From contig DKDJ01000012.1 of the NCBI GenBank assembly GCA_002451795.1, forward strand, positions 24,982-88,981: DNA of 64,000 nucleotides, written 5' to 3'. Below, piece after piece: positions 41,914 through 49,301 of this stretch (position 1 is the first letter of the stretch; every line of letters starts with the position of its first letter). Below the pieces are notes generated by a model. It worked only from the letters and a program-made list of their open reading frames with translations, made no database searches and was not told the DNA's origin. The position numbers and the translations under genes were made by a program. This stretch comes from Bacteroidales bacterium UBA6851 (GTDB lineage: Bacteria; Bacteroidota; Bacteroidia; Bacteroidales; UBA932).

Positions 41914-42834
41914 ATGCTCAATAGACGAATTCTTCGCACAAAGGCCTTCAAAACGGTCTACGGATATGCGGAAAACCCAAGTATGACCCTGAAAGAGGCT
42001 GAAGCGCTGCTGGATATGGCATGTGAATCCACGAGAGATCTTTATCTCTTCCTGCTTTCTGTGGTCGGCCCTTTAACAGCAGAGGCTTCTTCTAGAATAG
42101 AGGCTGCAAGGAATAAGTTCACTCCTACGGAAGAAGAACTTAACCCAAATATGAAGTTCGTGGATAATTCTATAGCCCGACTGCTTGACGAAGATCCTGA
42201 TTTCCAGAAACTTCTTAAGAGAAAGAAACTTAGTTGGGAACAATACGATGTGTTCCTTCGTCATCTTTACGAGAGTGTTAGAGCGTCGAAATACTTTTGT
42301 AACTATCTGGACTCAGAGGTGTCCGGCCTTGAGGCTGACGCTTCTCTATGGGTGAAGATATTCGAGCATGAGTTTGAGGACAGTGCCGAATTACATGATA
42401 TTCTCGAGGATATGTCCATATATTGGAACGATGATCTTGGCTATGCGTTGAGCTGGTGTGTTCGCACTGTGAAGGAACTTGGCAAAGGTAAGAGGTGGTC
42501 TCTTCCACCACTCTATGCGAGTGAACTTCCTGGCAATGAAGCCAAAAGCAGTGACAAGTCCTTCGTGTTTACTCTATTAAGGTCGGCTTATCTCAACTTT
42601 GAGGCATTTTCCGAGAGTATTGCGGCTCTTACGCCGAAATGGAATCGCGACCGCATTTGTTCTACCGACCTTGCCTTGATAGTGTGCGGTATGGCTGAGG
42701 CTAAGGCTTTTCCTCAGACTCCGGTGAGGGTAATAATAAATGAATATGTTGAAATCTCGAAGTATTATAGTACCCCTGATAGCAGTGGGTTTGTGAATGG
42801 ACTTCTGGATAAGCTTATTAATAATCACAATTAA
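41914..42834 (+). CDS. nusB: Transcription antitermination factor NusB
   Basis: From ATG 41914 (MLNRRILRTKAFKTVYGYAE) the product has 306 residues, the usual length in Bacteroidota, where NusB has a long insertion relative to the ~140-residue E. coli protein. The conserved NusB fold is in the C-terminal part: WNRDRICSTDLALIVCGMAE, PQTPVRVIINEYVEISKYYS and VNGLLDKLI. It helps antitermination at rRNA operons with NusE. It heads a transcript with yajC (11 bp), ybbR, coaE, DUF5606 and rimO. Confidence 0.92.
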   Translation: MLNRRILRTKAFKTVYGYAENPSMTLKEAEALLDMACESTRDLYLFLLSVVGPLTAEASSRIEAARNKFTPTEEELNPNMKFVDNSIARLLDEDPDFQKLLKRKKLSWEQYDVFLRHLYESVRASKYFCNYLDSEVSGLEADASLWVKIFEHEFEDSAELHDILEDMSIYWNDDLGYALSWCVRTVKELGKGKRWSLPPLYASELPGNEAKSSDKSFVFTLLRSAYLNFEAFSESIAALTPKWNRDRICSTDLALIVCGMAEAKAFPQTPVRVIINEYVEISKYYSTPDSSGFVNGLLDKLINNHN

Positions 42835-42845
42835 AACAAGATTAA

Positions 42846-43157
42846 ATGTTGACTACTATTTTGCAAACTACTGCGCAACAGCAGGCAGGTAGCGGACTTT
42901 GGAGCATGGTATTGATGTTTGTGCTCATCTTTGCTGTTATGTACTTTTTCATGATTAGACCGCAGAAGAAGCAGCAGAAAGCTATTGAAGAGATGCGTAA
43001 GGCTCTTGCCAAGGGCGACAAGGTAATTACCGCTGGCGGAATATATGGAACCATCGCTGACATTGATGAGACTTCTGTACTTATCAAGGTGGACGGGGAT
43101 GTCAAGATTCGCGTAGACAAGTCTTGTATCAATAAGGATACCACTGCCTCTAAGTAG
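42846..43157 (+). CDS. yajC: Preprotein translocase accessory subunit YajC
   Basis: A 103-residue protein with one membrane helix (WSMVLMFVLIFAVMYFFMI) followed by the family motif RPQKKQQKAIEEMRKALAKG and DKVITAGGIYGTI. YajC associates with SecDF and helps membrane protein insertion. It lies between nusB and ybbR, the standard order in Bacteroidota; its stop codon shares one base with the ybbR start. Confidence 0.93.
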   Translation: MLTTILQTTAQQQAGSGLWSMVLMFVLIFAVMYFFMIRPQKKQQKAIEEMRKALAKGDKVITAGGIYGTIADIDETSVLIKVDGDVKIRVDKSCINKDTTASK

Positions 43158-44080
43158 TGAAAAAGAATTGGGTACAGTTCCTTCTTTGTTTCCTTCTTTC
43201 GTCAGCCATTTGGCTTATTCACAATCTATCTGGCTCTTACGTTGGACTTGTGAGTGTGCCTGTGCTGGCGAAAAGTAATATTGATGCGCATTCTGAGATG
43301 TCTACTTCTGACGCTACAGTAACTGTACAGTTGCGCGCGTCTGGATTCAGGCATATCATGTTGGCTCTGAGACATAAAAGACCTGTACAAGTAACTTTTT
43401 CCCCCTCAGATTTCAAGTATTCAGGAGAGGATAGGTATTCTATTCCGTCCTCTTCGCTATATAAGTATTCAACTGATATTTTCGGTGACGGTGTCACCGT
43501 GGAGTCTTTTGTCTCCGACGCATTGACCTTCATATTCCCATCTGTAAGTTGCAAGAAGGTGCGTGTCGTTAGTGTCAGTTCTATAGATTTCAAGTCTCAA
43601 TATATGGCGATTTCGCCTATGTCCGTGTATCCGGATTCAGTATATGTGTATGGGGAGCCTTCAAGGCTTGAGAATGTGGTTCAAGTGCTGACTAAACCAG
43701 TAGAGCTTTACGATGTAGATGCAGATGTACATGGTACTGTTCGTCTTGAGGTGCCGAAAGCACTAAGACTGTCAGATGAATCGGTGAATTATTCGATTTC
43801 AGTGACTCGCTATGTGGAACTGCGTAGGGAAGTAAAGATTGAGACGCGCCATGTGCCATCAAATGTGTCAATGTCAGTGCTTCCGTCTACGGCGGAGGTG
43901 GTGCTTAGATGTGCTTTCCCGCTCTCGGTGGATCCAAGCCTGAATGCCTCATTCTATGTGGATTACGGCGATTTTGCGAACTCTCTTACCGGGCGTTGTG
44001 TGGTGAAAGTAAGCGGCCTTTCATCGTCTGTGATAAGTTGTTCTATGGAACCGGAGGTGGTGGACTGCCTTATCAATTAA
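43157..44080 (+). CDS. YbbR-like domain protein
   Basis: A 307-residue protein with an N-terminal membrane anchor (WVQFLLCFLLSSAIWLIH) and repeated YbbR-type beta-domains (DATVTVQLRASGFRHIM, DSVYVYGEPSRLENVVQV). The start codon is GTG and shares its first base with the yajC stop codon. YbbR/CdaR proteins regulate diadenylate cyclase in Firmicutes; here no cyclase gene is adjacent, so the role is not certain. It precedes coaE by 1 bp. Confidence 0.75.
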   Translation: MKKNWVQFLLCFLLSSAIWLIHNLSGSYVGLVSVPVLAKSNIDAHSEMSTSDATVTVQLRASGFRHIMLALRHKRPVQVTFSPSDFKYSGEDRYSIPSSSLYKYSTDIFGDGVTVESFVSDALTFIFPSVSCKKVRVVSVSSIDFKSQYMAISPMSVYPDSVYVYGEPSRLENVVQVLTKPVELYDVDADVHGTVRLEVPKALRLSDESVNYSISVTRYVELRREVKIETRHVPSNVSMSVLPSTAEVVLRCAFPLSVDPSLNASFYVDYGDFANSLTGRCVVKVSGLSSSVISCSMEPEVVDCLIN

Positions 44081-44081
44081 T

Positions 44082-44615
44082 ATGATGCGTACTCTTCTTG
44101 TTACAGGTCCAATAGGTAGCGGTAAGTCTGAGGCTTGCAGGTACTTCAGTCAGGCTGGCGTTCCAGTATATGACTGCGACTCGCGCACGAAGATGTTGTA
44201 TTCTCTTGTTCCGGGGCTTAAGTGCAGCATAGAGGAGAGACTCGGCATAAAATGGGAGAATATCGGTGTGATTTTTTCCGATGATGCCAAACGTGAGATG
44301 TTGGAGGCCATAGTATATCCTTATGTGGTTGCTGATATCAAGGCTTGGAAGAAGGAGAATGCCGTAGCTCCGCTCGTGGTCATTGAGTCCGCTGTGGCAT
44401 TGGAGAAGAGAATGTTTGACTGCTTGTATGATATGGTGCTCATTGTCACCGCAGATAGGCGAACAAGGCTTGAGCGAAATCCTAAAGTGGCGCAGCGAGA
44501 CGTGTTGCAGCATTTTGATCTTTCGCGTGCGGATTTCGTGGTGGAGAATGACTCGGATAGGGAGAGTCTGTATGCTAAGTTGGATGATTTGATGTTAAAA
44601 TTGAAAAAGATATGA
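44082..44615 (+). CDS. coaE: Dephospho-CoA kinase
   Basis: A 177-residue P-loop kinase: VTGPIGSGKSEACRYF (Walker A), VYDCDSRTKMLY with the Asp that contacts dephospho-CoA, the adenine lid RTRLERNPKV, and VVENDSDRESLYAKLDDL typical of the CoaE C-terminus. It phosphorylates dephospho-CoA in the last step of CoA synthesis. It is slightly shorter than the ~200-residue norm, with a short lid. It overlaps the next gene by 4 bp. Confidence 0.88.
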   Translation: MMRTLLVTGPIGSGKSEACRYFSQAGVPVYDCDSRTKMLYSLVPGLKCSIEERLGIKWENIGVIFSDDAKREMLEAIVYPYVVADIKAWKKENAVAPLVVIESAVALEKRMFDCLYDMVLIVTADRRTRLERNPKVAQRDVLQHFDLSRADFVVENDSDRESLYAKLDDLMLKLKKI

Positions 44616-45037
44616 AAACAGATTTGAGAAGAATTCTTTCAGTGTCCGGGCAGCACGGACTTTTTAGATATGTCGCTCAGGCAAGAAATGGTGCTGTCGC
44701 CGAGAATCTTGCTGATGGCAAGAGAACGGTTTTTACCGGTTCTAGCAGAATCACTACTCTCGCTGATATAGCTATCTATACTAGCGAGGGAGAGATGAAA
44801 CTCTCCGATGTATTCCTTGCCGTAAAGGCTGCTGCGGGTGACGCACAGGCTCCATGTGCCAAGGCTGCTGATAATGTGGTCCTTGACTTTTTCGCTAAGG
44901 CTATCCCGAACTATGATGCTGATAGGTTCTACCTCTCGCACATGCGCAAGGTTCTTGACTGGTACGATCAGATAGTGAAGTACGCTTCTTTGGATTTCGT
45001 GAATGAAGATGAAGAGAGCACAGAAAAAGACGATTAG
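44612..45037 (+). CDS. DUF5606 domain protein
   Basis: A 141-residue protein that starts MKTDLRRILSVSGQHGLFRY, the hallmark of the Bacteroidota DUF5606 family, with VAQARNGAVAENLADGKRTV next. The C-terminal part is helical and acidic (LDFVNEDEESTEKDD). The family has no known function; a beta-barrel nucleic-acid-binding fold has been suggested only by its small size and basic strands, which is weak. It overlaps coaE by 4 bp and rimO by 35 bp. Confidence 0.8.
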   Translation: MKTDLRRILSVSGQHGLFRYVAQARNGAVAENLADGKRTVFTGSSRITTLADIAIYTSEGEMKLSDVFLAVKAAAGDAQAPCAKAADNVVLDFFAKAIPNYDADRFYLSHMRKVLDWYDQIVKYASLDFVNEDEESTEKDD

Positions 45038-46313
45038 AGTTCTAACCTTAGGGTGCTCTAAGAATACTGTGGATACAGAGCATCTGCTGGCTTCGCTGCC
45101 GGCAGATGATTTCGTTATAGTGGAGGACGATGCTCCAGTGGACTTCCTGCTACTAAATACATGTGGGTTTATCGGGGATGCCAAGGAGGAGTCTATTCAG
45201 GCTATTCTTGAGGCGGTGGAACGTAAGAAATCCGGAGATGTAGGTGCTGTGGTGGTGCTTGGATGCTTGTCCCAGCGTTATAGTCATGAGCTGAAAGAGG
45301 AAATACCAGAGGTGGATGCCTGGTTCGGGGCACGTGACGAAGACTTGGATGCTGCTGCCAAGTTCCTTGGGGCAGATGGGTGTCATGTGGGGCATCGGAG
45401 GCTTCGCTCCAAGGCTTCGTATGCGTATCTGAAGATATCCGAGGGATGTGATCGGCGCTGCTCCTATTGTGCTATTCCTTATATCAGAGGTGCGCATCGT
45501 TCCGTGCCAGAGGAAGTGCTGGTGAAGGAGGCTGAGGAACTTGCTGCTGATGGAGTCAAGGAATTGATAATCATTGCTCAAGATACTACATACTACGGTC
45601 TTGACATTTATCACAGAAGAGCTCTTGGAGAACTTCTTGAAAAACTCTCCAAGGTGGAGGGAGTGGAGCGTCTTCGCATCCATTATTCCTATCCCGCTGA
45701 TTTCCCTGAGGATGTCATAGACAGCATGGCCAACAATCCTAAAGTGTGCCGGTATATGGATATTCCTCTTCAGCATATTTCAGACGAAGTGCTCTCGAGG
45801 ATGCATCGTAGTATTGATGGCGCTGGAACCAGAGCCTTGATAGAAAGGATGAGGGCAAAAGTGCCGGGTATTGTGCTGAGAACTACGATGATAGTGGGGC
45901 ATCCTGGCGAAACTGAAGCGGAATTTCGAGAACTTCTTGATTTCGTTAAGGAGGCCAAGTTCGAAAGGCTTGGCGCATTTACCTACTCGGAAGAGGAGGG
46001 AACCTTCGATGCATCTCATTTTAAGGACGATATCAGTCAGGAGGAGAAGGACAGGCGACTGGACGAACTCATGTCACTTCAGAGGGAGATTTCCCTTGAA
46101 TACAATAATTCTCGTGTGGGAACGGTGGTGGATGTGCTTGTGGATGATATCGTGGACGGAACGCTGGTGTGCCGCAGTGAGTTTGAGAGTCCTGAAGTGG
46201 ACGGAGAAATACTCGTTAAGGACTTGTCTGGGGATGTTCACGTGGGTGATATTATAAAGGTAAGGATAACTGCTGCGGATGACTATGATCTTTCTGCGGA
46301 GCGTGTGGCCTGA
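45003..46313 (+). CDS. rimO: Ribosomal protein S12 methylthiotransferase RimO
   Basis: A 436-residue radical SAM methylthiotransferase. N-terminal UPF0004 Cys residues are Cys18 (LTLGCSKNTVDTE), Cys54 (LLNTCGFIGDA) and Cys88 (VVLGCLSQRY). The radical SAM motif is Cys149-Cys153-Cys156 (SEGCDRRCSYCAIPYIRG). A C-terminal TRAM domain follows (SRVGTVVDVLVDD). It modifies Asp88 (E. coli numbering is 89) of ribosomal protein S12. The start at 45003 overlaps the DUF5606 gene by 35 bp. Confidence 0.94.
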   Translation: MKMKRAQKKTIRVLTLGCSKNTVDTEHLLASLPADDFVIVEDDAPVDFLLLNTCGFIGDAKEESIQAILEAVERKKSGDVGAVVVLGCLSQRYSHELKEEIPEVDAWFGARDEDLDAAAKFLGADGCHVGHRRLRSKASYAYLKISEGCDRRCSYCAIPYIRGAHRSVPEEVLVKEAEELAADGVKELIIIAQDTTYYGLDIYHRRALGELLEKLSKVEGVERLRIHYSYPADFPEDVIDSMANNPKVCRYMDIPLQHISDEVLSRMHRSIDGAGTRALIERMRAKVPGIVLRTTMIVGHPGETEAEFRELLDFVKEAKFERLGAFTYSEEEGTFDASHFKDDISQEEKDRRLDELMSLQREISLEYNNSRVGTVVDVLVDDIVDGTLVCRSEFESPEVDGEILVKDLSGDVHVGDIIKVRITAADDYDLSAERVA

Positions 46314-46321
46314 TTTTTTGT

Positions 46322-46329
46322 TATATTTG
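46322..46329 (+). promoter_or_regulatory. -7 promoter element of glsA-glsB
   Basis: TATATTTG, 20 bp before the ATG at 46350, just after the rimO stop codon. Confidence 0.45.
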
Positions 46330-46349
46330 TCCAGCTAAAACCCGGATAT

Positions 46350-47159
46350 ATGTCTGAACTTGATCAGAAACGTCTGATTGATGTTAATGAAGTCATTGCC
46401 AAGAAATTCGGAGGAAAGAAAATTCCGACCTTCTTGGTAAATGCTCTTAGGAGGTTTATTCATCAGGATTTCATGAATTCCATCATCGCTAAAAGTGGAG
46501 ATGGGGTGGAGTTCTGCACTAATACTATCAAGGAACTTAATGTGGAGATGACGGTGCGTGGGCTGGAGAATGTGCCAAATGATGGCTCTCTTTATACTTT
46601 CGCCTCTAATCATCCACTTGGTGGAGTGGACGGTCTTGCTCTTGCTTCCATTGTGGGACGTAATTTCGGTAGTGTTAGGCTTCTTGTTAATGACTTTCTT
46701 ATGTTTATCAAGCCTCTTGCTCCGTTGTGCGTGCCTATCAACGTACAAGGAAGTCAGTCGCGTAATCTTCCTTCTCTGATAGATCAGGCGTTCCGCTCAG
46801 ATGAGCAGATGGTTATTTTCCCTGCTGGGCTCTGCTCGAGAAAGATTGACGGGGTGATTCAGGATAGAGCGTGGACCAAGACTTTTATTATGAAAAGCCG
46901 GGAGACAGGAAGATCTATCGTGCCGGTGCATTTTATTGGACGTAATTCCAACAGGTTCTATCTGGTGGCACGGCTGTGCAAGATTTTCCGGCTTAAGACT
47001 AATCTGGCGATGTTCTTACTGCCAGACGAACTTTATAGAGCCCGGAACTCTCAGTTTACCATTATATTCGGCAAGCCGATTCCTGCTAAAACATTTGACT
47101 CTAGCAGAACTCCGCTACAATGGGCGGCTCATGTGAGAAAAAAAGTATATGAACTCTGA
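46350..47159 (+). CDS. glsA: Acyltransferase for glycine/ornithine-type lipids (GlsA-like)
   Basis: A 269-residue PlsC-family O-acyltransferase. The catalytic motif is ASNHPLGGVDG (His88, Asp94, five residues apart rather than the usual four), then VNDFLMFIKPLAPLCVPIN, FPAGLCSRK and IVPVHFIGRNSNRFY. It overlaps by 11 bp the gene for a GlsB-like N-acyltransferase. In Bacteroides thetaiotaomicron this pair makes glycine lipids: GlsB acylates the amino acid, and GlsA adds the second acyl chain. The role here is by family and pairing. Confidence 0.85.
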   Translation: MSELDQKRLIDVNEVIAKKFGGKKIPTFLVNALRRFIHQDFMNSIIAKSGDGVEFCTNTIKELNVEMTVRGLENVPNDGSLYTFASNHPLGGVDGLALASIVGRNFGSVRLLVNDFLMFIKPLAPLCVPINVQGSQSRNLPSLIDQAFRSDEQMVIFPAGLCSRKIDGVIQDRAWTKTFIMKSRETGRSIVPVHFIGRNSNRFYLVARLCKIFRLKTNLAMFLLPDELYRARNSQFTIIFGKPIPAKTFDSSRTPLQWAAHVRKKVYEL

Positions 47160-48216
47160 TATGCAGAAAATAATAGACCCAGTGGATGTGAGCTTGCTGA
47201 AGGCTGAGCTTACTCCGGATAAGAAGCTTTGTAATACCAACAAGGCCGGAAACGAGATATATGTGGTGGATGCTTTCGATGCTCCCAATGTGGTCAGGGA
47301 GGTTGGACGTCTTCGTGAGGTCTCATTTCGTGAAGCAGGGGGAGGATCGGGTCTTGAAGCAGACCTTGATGAGTTTGATCTCATGGAAAAGCCCTACAAG
47401 CAGATTATAATTTGGGATCCGGAATCCGAGTCTATGTTGGGTGGCTATAGGTTTATTTTAGGCCCAGATGTCAAGATAAAGGAAGATGGTCAGCCGCATC
47501 TTGCTACGTCTCACATGTTCCATTTTTCGGACGTGTTTATAAGGGATTACCTTCCGCATGTCATTGAGCTCGGCCGCTCCTTCGTAACTCCTGAATATCA
47601 GAGTTCAAAGGCTGGTGCTAAGGCTATTTTTGCTCTTGATAATCTATGGGATGGAATTGGCGCTGTGATGATGCAGCATCCTGGTATAGTCTATCTGTTT
47701 GGAAAGATGACCATGTATCCGGAATATGACCGCTCCTGTCGGGATCTTATCATTCATTTCCTTTGGAAGCATTTCGCGGATAAAGATCAGCTTGTGCGTC
47801 CGTATAAGCTTGAAATGCCTCATATTGACGGACGTCTGCTTGATCTTATCCTTAAGGATGATGATTTCAAGAGTGATTATCGCAATCTTAAGAATGCTGT
47901 AAGAAGTCTTGGGACAAGCATCCCTCCTCTTATCAACACATACATGAATAGCTCTCCTACTATGAAAATGTTCGGTACTGCCGTTAATGACGAGTTTTCG
48001 GACGTAGAGGAGACTGGAATACTAGTTGGTTTTAATGAGATGTATGCTGACAAGAGAGACAGGCATAAGGAGCCTTATGTGAAGCATATCGTAAATCTGA
48101 TGCGGGAGCGTTTTCCTCTTCTGAAAGATGAGTTCGCAGAGAAGTTCGCTTCAAGAAAAGACGTCAGACGCGAGAAGGCTATGAGTAAAATCAAAAAGGA
48201 AAAGGTGGAGCCGTAA
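47149..48216 (+). CDS. glsB: N-acyltransferase for glycine/ornithine-type lipids (GlsB-like)
   Basis: A 355-residue GNAT-related protein of the hemolysin/ornithine-lipid N-acyltransferase type. Family stretches are VGRLREVSFREAGGGSGLEA, QIIIWDPESESMLGGYRFIL, HVIELGRSFVTPEYQ and FGKMTMYPEYDRSCRDLI. It transfers a hydroxy-acyl chain from acyl-ACP to the amino group of glycine (or ornithine/serine). It starts inside the glsA end (11-bp overlap), so the two are translationally coupled. A basic C-terminal tail follows (RREKAMSKIKKEKVEP). The rnpB RNA on the other strand ends right after the stop codon. Confidence 0.85.
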   Translation: MNSDMQKIIDPVDVSLLKAELTPDKKLCNTNKAGNEIYVVDAFDAPNVVREVGRLREVSFREAGGGSGLEADLDEFDLMEKPYKQIIIWDPESESMLGGYRFILGPDVKIKEDGQPHLATSHMFHFSDVFIRDYLPHVIELGRSFVTPEYQSSKAGAKAIFALDNLWDGIGAVMMQHPGIVYLFGKMTMYPEYDRSCRDLIIHFLWKHFADKDQLVRPYKLEMPHIDGRLLDLILKDDDFKSDYRNLKNAVRSLGTSIPPLINTYMNSSPTMKMFGTAVNDEFSDVEETGILVGFNEMYADKRDRHKEPYVKHIVNLMRERFPLLKDEFAEKFASRKDVRREKAMSKIKKEKVEP

Positions 48217-48511
48217 GCCGGTTTCTGTTTTGTTCTGCCATTTATCTTCGCAACCTACCCCCTGTCATCGGGCGGGCAGCCCTCAAATTGCCAGTATATT
48301 TGGTTTTGCAGGTCCCGGTGCCGTACCCATCGGACATCGCTGCCCGGTGTCGTGAGCTCTTGCCTCGCGTTTTCACCATTGCCTCCGAAAGAGGTTGTAA
48401 TTTTCTGTTACGGCTTGCGTAAAGTTACCTCCACCTGCGGTTTCCGCAGCGGGATGCCCTTTCCTGTCCGGACTTTCCTCTCATATTGAGCGGCAGATCG
48501 CCCCACCTTTT
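48214..48511 (-). ncRNA. rnpB: RNase P RNA
   Basis: Read on the minus strand, the sequence has the conserved 5' block GAGAGGAAAGTCCGGAC, the CAGGAAAGGGCATCCCGC region, and ends with GGCAGAACAAAACAGAAACC followed by GGCTTA, all typical of type A bacterial RNase P RNA. Length is close to 300 nt. It cleaves the 5' leader of tRNA precursors with RnpA. The 5' end is set from the promoter element at 48525-48518; the 3' end is approximate and abuts the glsB stop codon. Confidence 0.93.
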
Positions 48512-48517
48512 AAGGTG

Positions 48518-48525
48518 CAAATATA
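48518..48525 (-). promoter_or_regulatory. -7 promoter element of rnpB
   Basis: TATATTTG on the minus strand, ~7 bp before the expected RNA start. Confidence 0.55.
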
Positions 48526-48581
48526 CGAAAAAAGTTAATCCTATCTATTTAAAGCATTTGTTTCCATATTGAAATTATTGC

Positions 48582-48589
48582 TATATTTG
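48582..48589 (+). promoter_or_regulatory. -7 promoter element of the LiaF-like gene
   Basis: TATATTTG, 22 bp before ATG 48612; a TTTG at 48557-48560 could be the -33 box with 21-bp spacing. Confidence 0.45.
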
Positions 48590-48611
48590 CGTAACTTTTG
48601 TTATTGTGGTT

Positions 48612-49301
48612 ATGAAGAATTCTTCTAAATATGTGTGGGGCATAGTTCTGATTGCTATTGCCGTATTGTGGATTCTGGACATTCTGGGTTTCATTCATAT
48701 CAATTCCTTCTTTTTTCGTGGCTGGTGGACGCTTCTGATAATTATTCCTTCTGTTGTGGCTCTGGGGAGGGAGAAGGATAAAGCTGGACCAATGATAGGG
48801 ATTGCCGTTGGTGTACTTCTTCTGCTGGGTGTTCGGGGCATTATTGACTGGGGAGCGTTTTGGAAACTTGTGCTTGCATGTTTGATGCTGGTAATTGGTC
48901 TGTCACTGATTTTTGCCAATAGATTTCGCGAGCAAAAAGAATTGTTTGCCGCAGAGCAGATTAGTCGTGACGGTAAAAATGTAAGAAAGTATGAAACGGC
49001 ATTCGGTGAGAAGCAGGCAGCTGTAGATGGGGATGTGTTTGAAGGTGCTGACGTGAAAGTTAGTTTCGCTTCTTTTCAGCTGGATCTCAGAAATGCCATC
49101 ATCCGAGAAGACTGCGTGATAAGGCTAGACTGTAGTTTTGCAGGCACACAAATTCTTCTGCCTCCAAGTGTCAAGGTGGTTATAAATGCGAATGCTTCTT
49201 TTGGTGAGATAGAAGATAAAAGGGGCATAGTCCATACAGAACTTGCCCCTGTGGTTTATCTTGAGGGAAACTGCAGCTTTGGCAGCGTGAATATCAGATA
49301 A
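48612..49301 (+). CDS. LiaF-like membrane protein (DUF5668)
   Basis: A 229-residue protein from ATG 48612 (ATG 48606 is also possible). Four N-terminal membrane helices (YVWGIVLIAIAVLWILDILG, GWWTLLIIIPSVVAL, PMIGIAVGVLLLLGV, LVLACLMLVIGLSLIFA) are followed by a C-terminal beta-helix-like domain (YETAFGEKQAAVDGDVFEGA, IRLDCSFAGTQILLPPSVKV). This matches LiaF/DUF5668 cell-envelope stress proteins. In Firmicutes, LiaF restrains the LiaRS sensor; no two-component system is encoded here, so only the fold is inferred. Its stop codon abuts the GH31 gene end. Confidence 0.75.
   Translation: MKNSSKYVWGIVLIAIAVLWILDILGFIHINSFFFRGWWTLLIIIPSVVALGREKDKAGPMIGIAVGVLLLLGVRGIIDWGAFWKLVLACLMLVIGLSLIFANRFREQKELFAAEQISRDGKNVRKYETAFGEKQAAVDGDVFEGADVKVSFASFQLDLRNAIIREDCVIRLDCSFAGTQILLPPSVKVVINANASFGEIEDKRGIVHTELAPVVYLEGNCSFGSVNIR

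Noticed and set aside
48214..48511. Possible antisense control of glsB by the convergent RNA
   Set aside because: RNase P RNA ends at the glsB stop codon; any overlap is a few bases at most.
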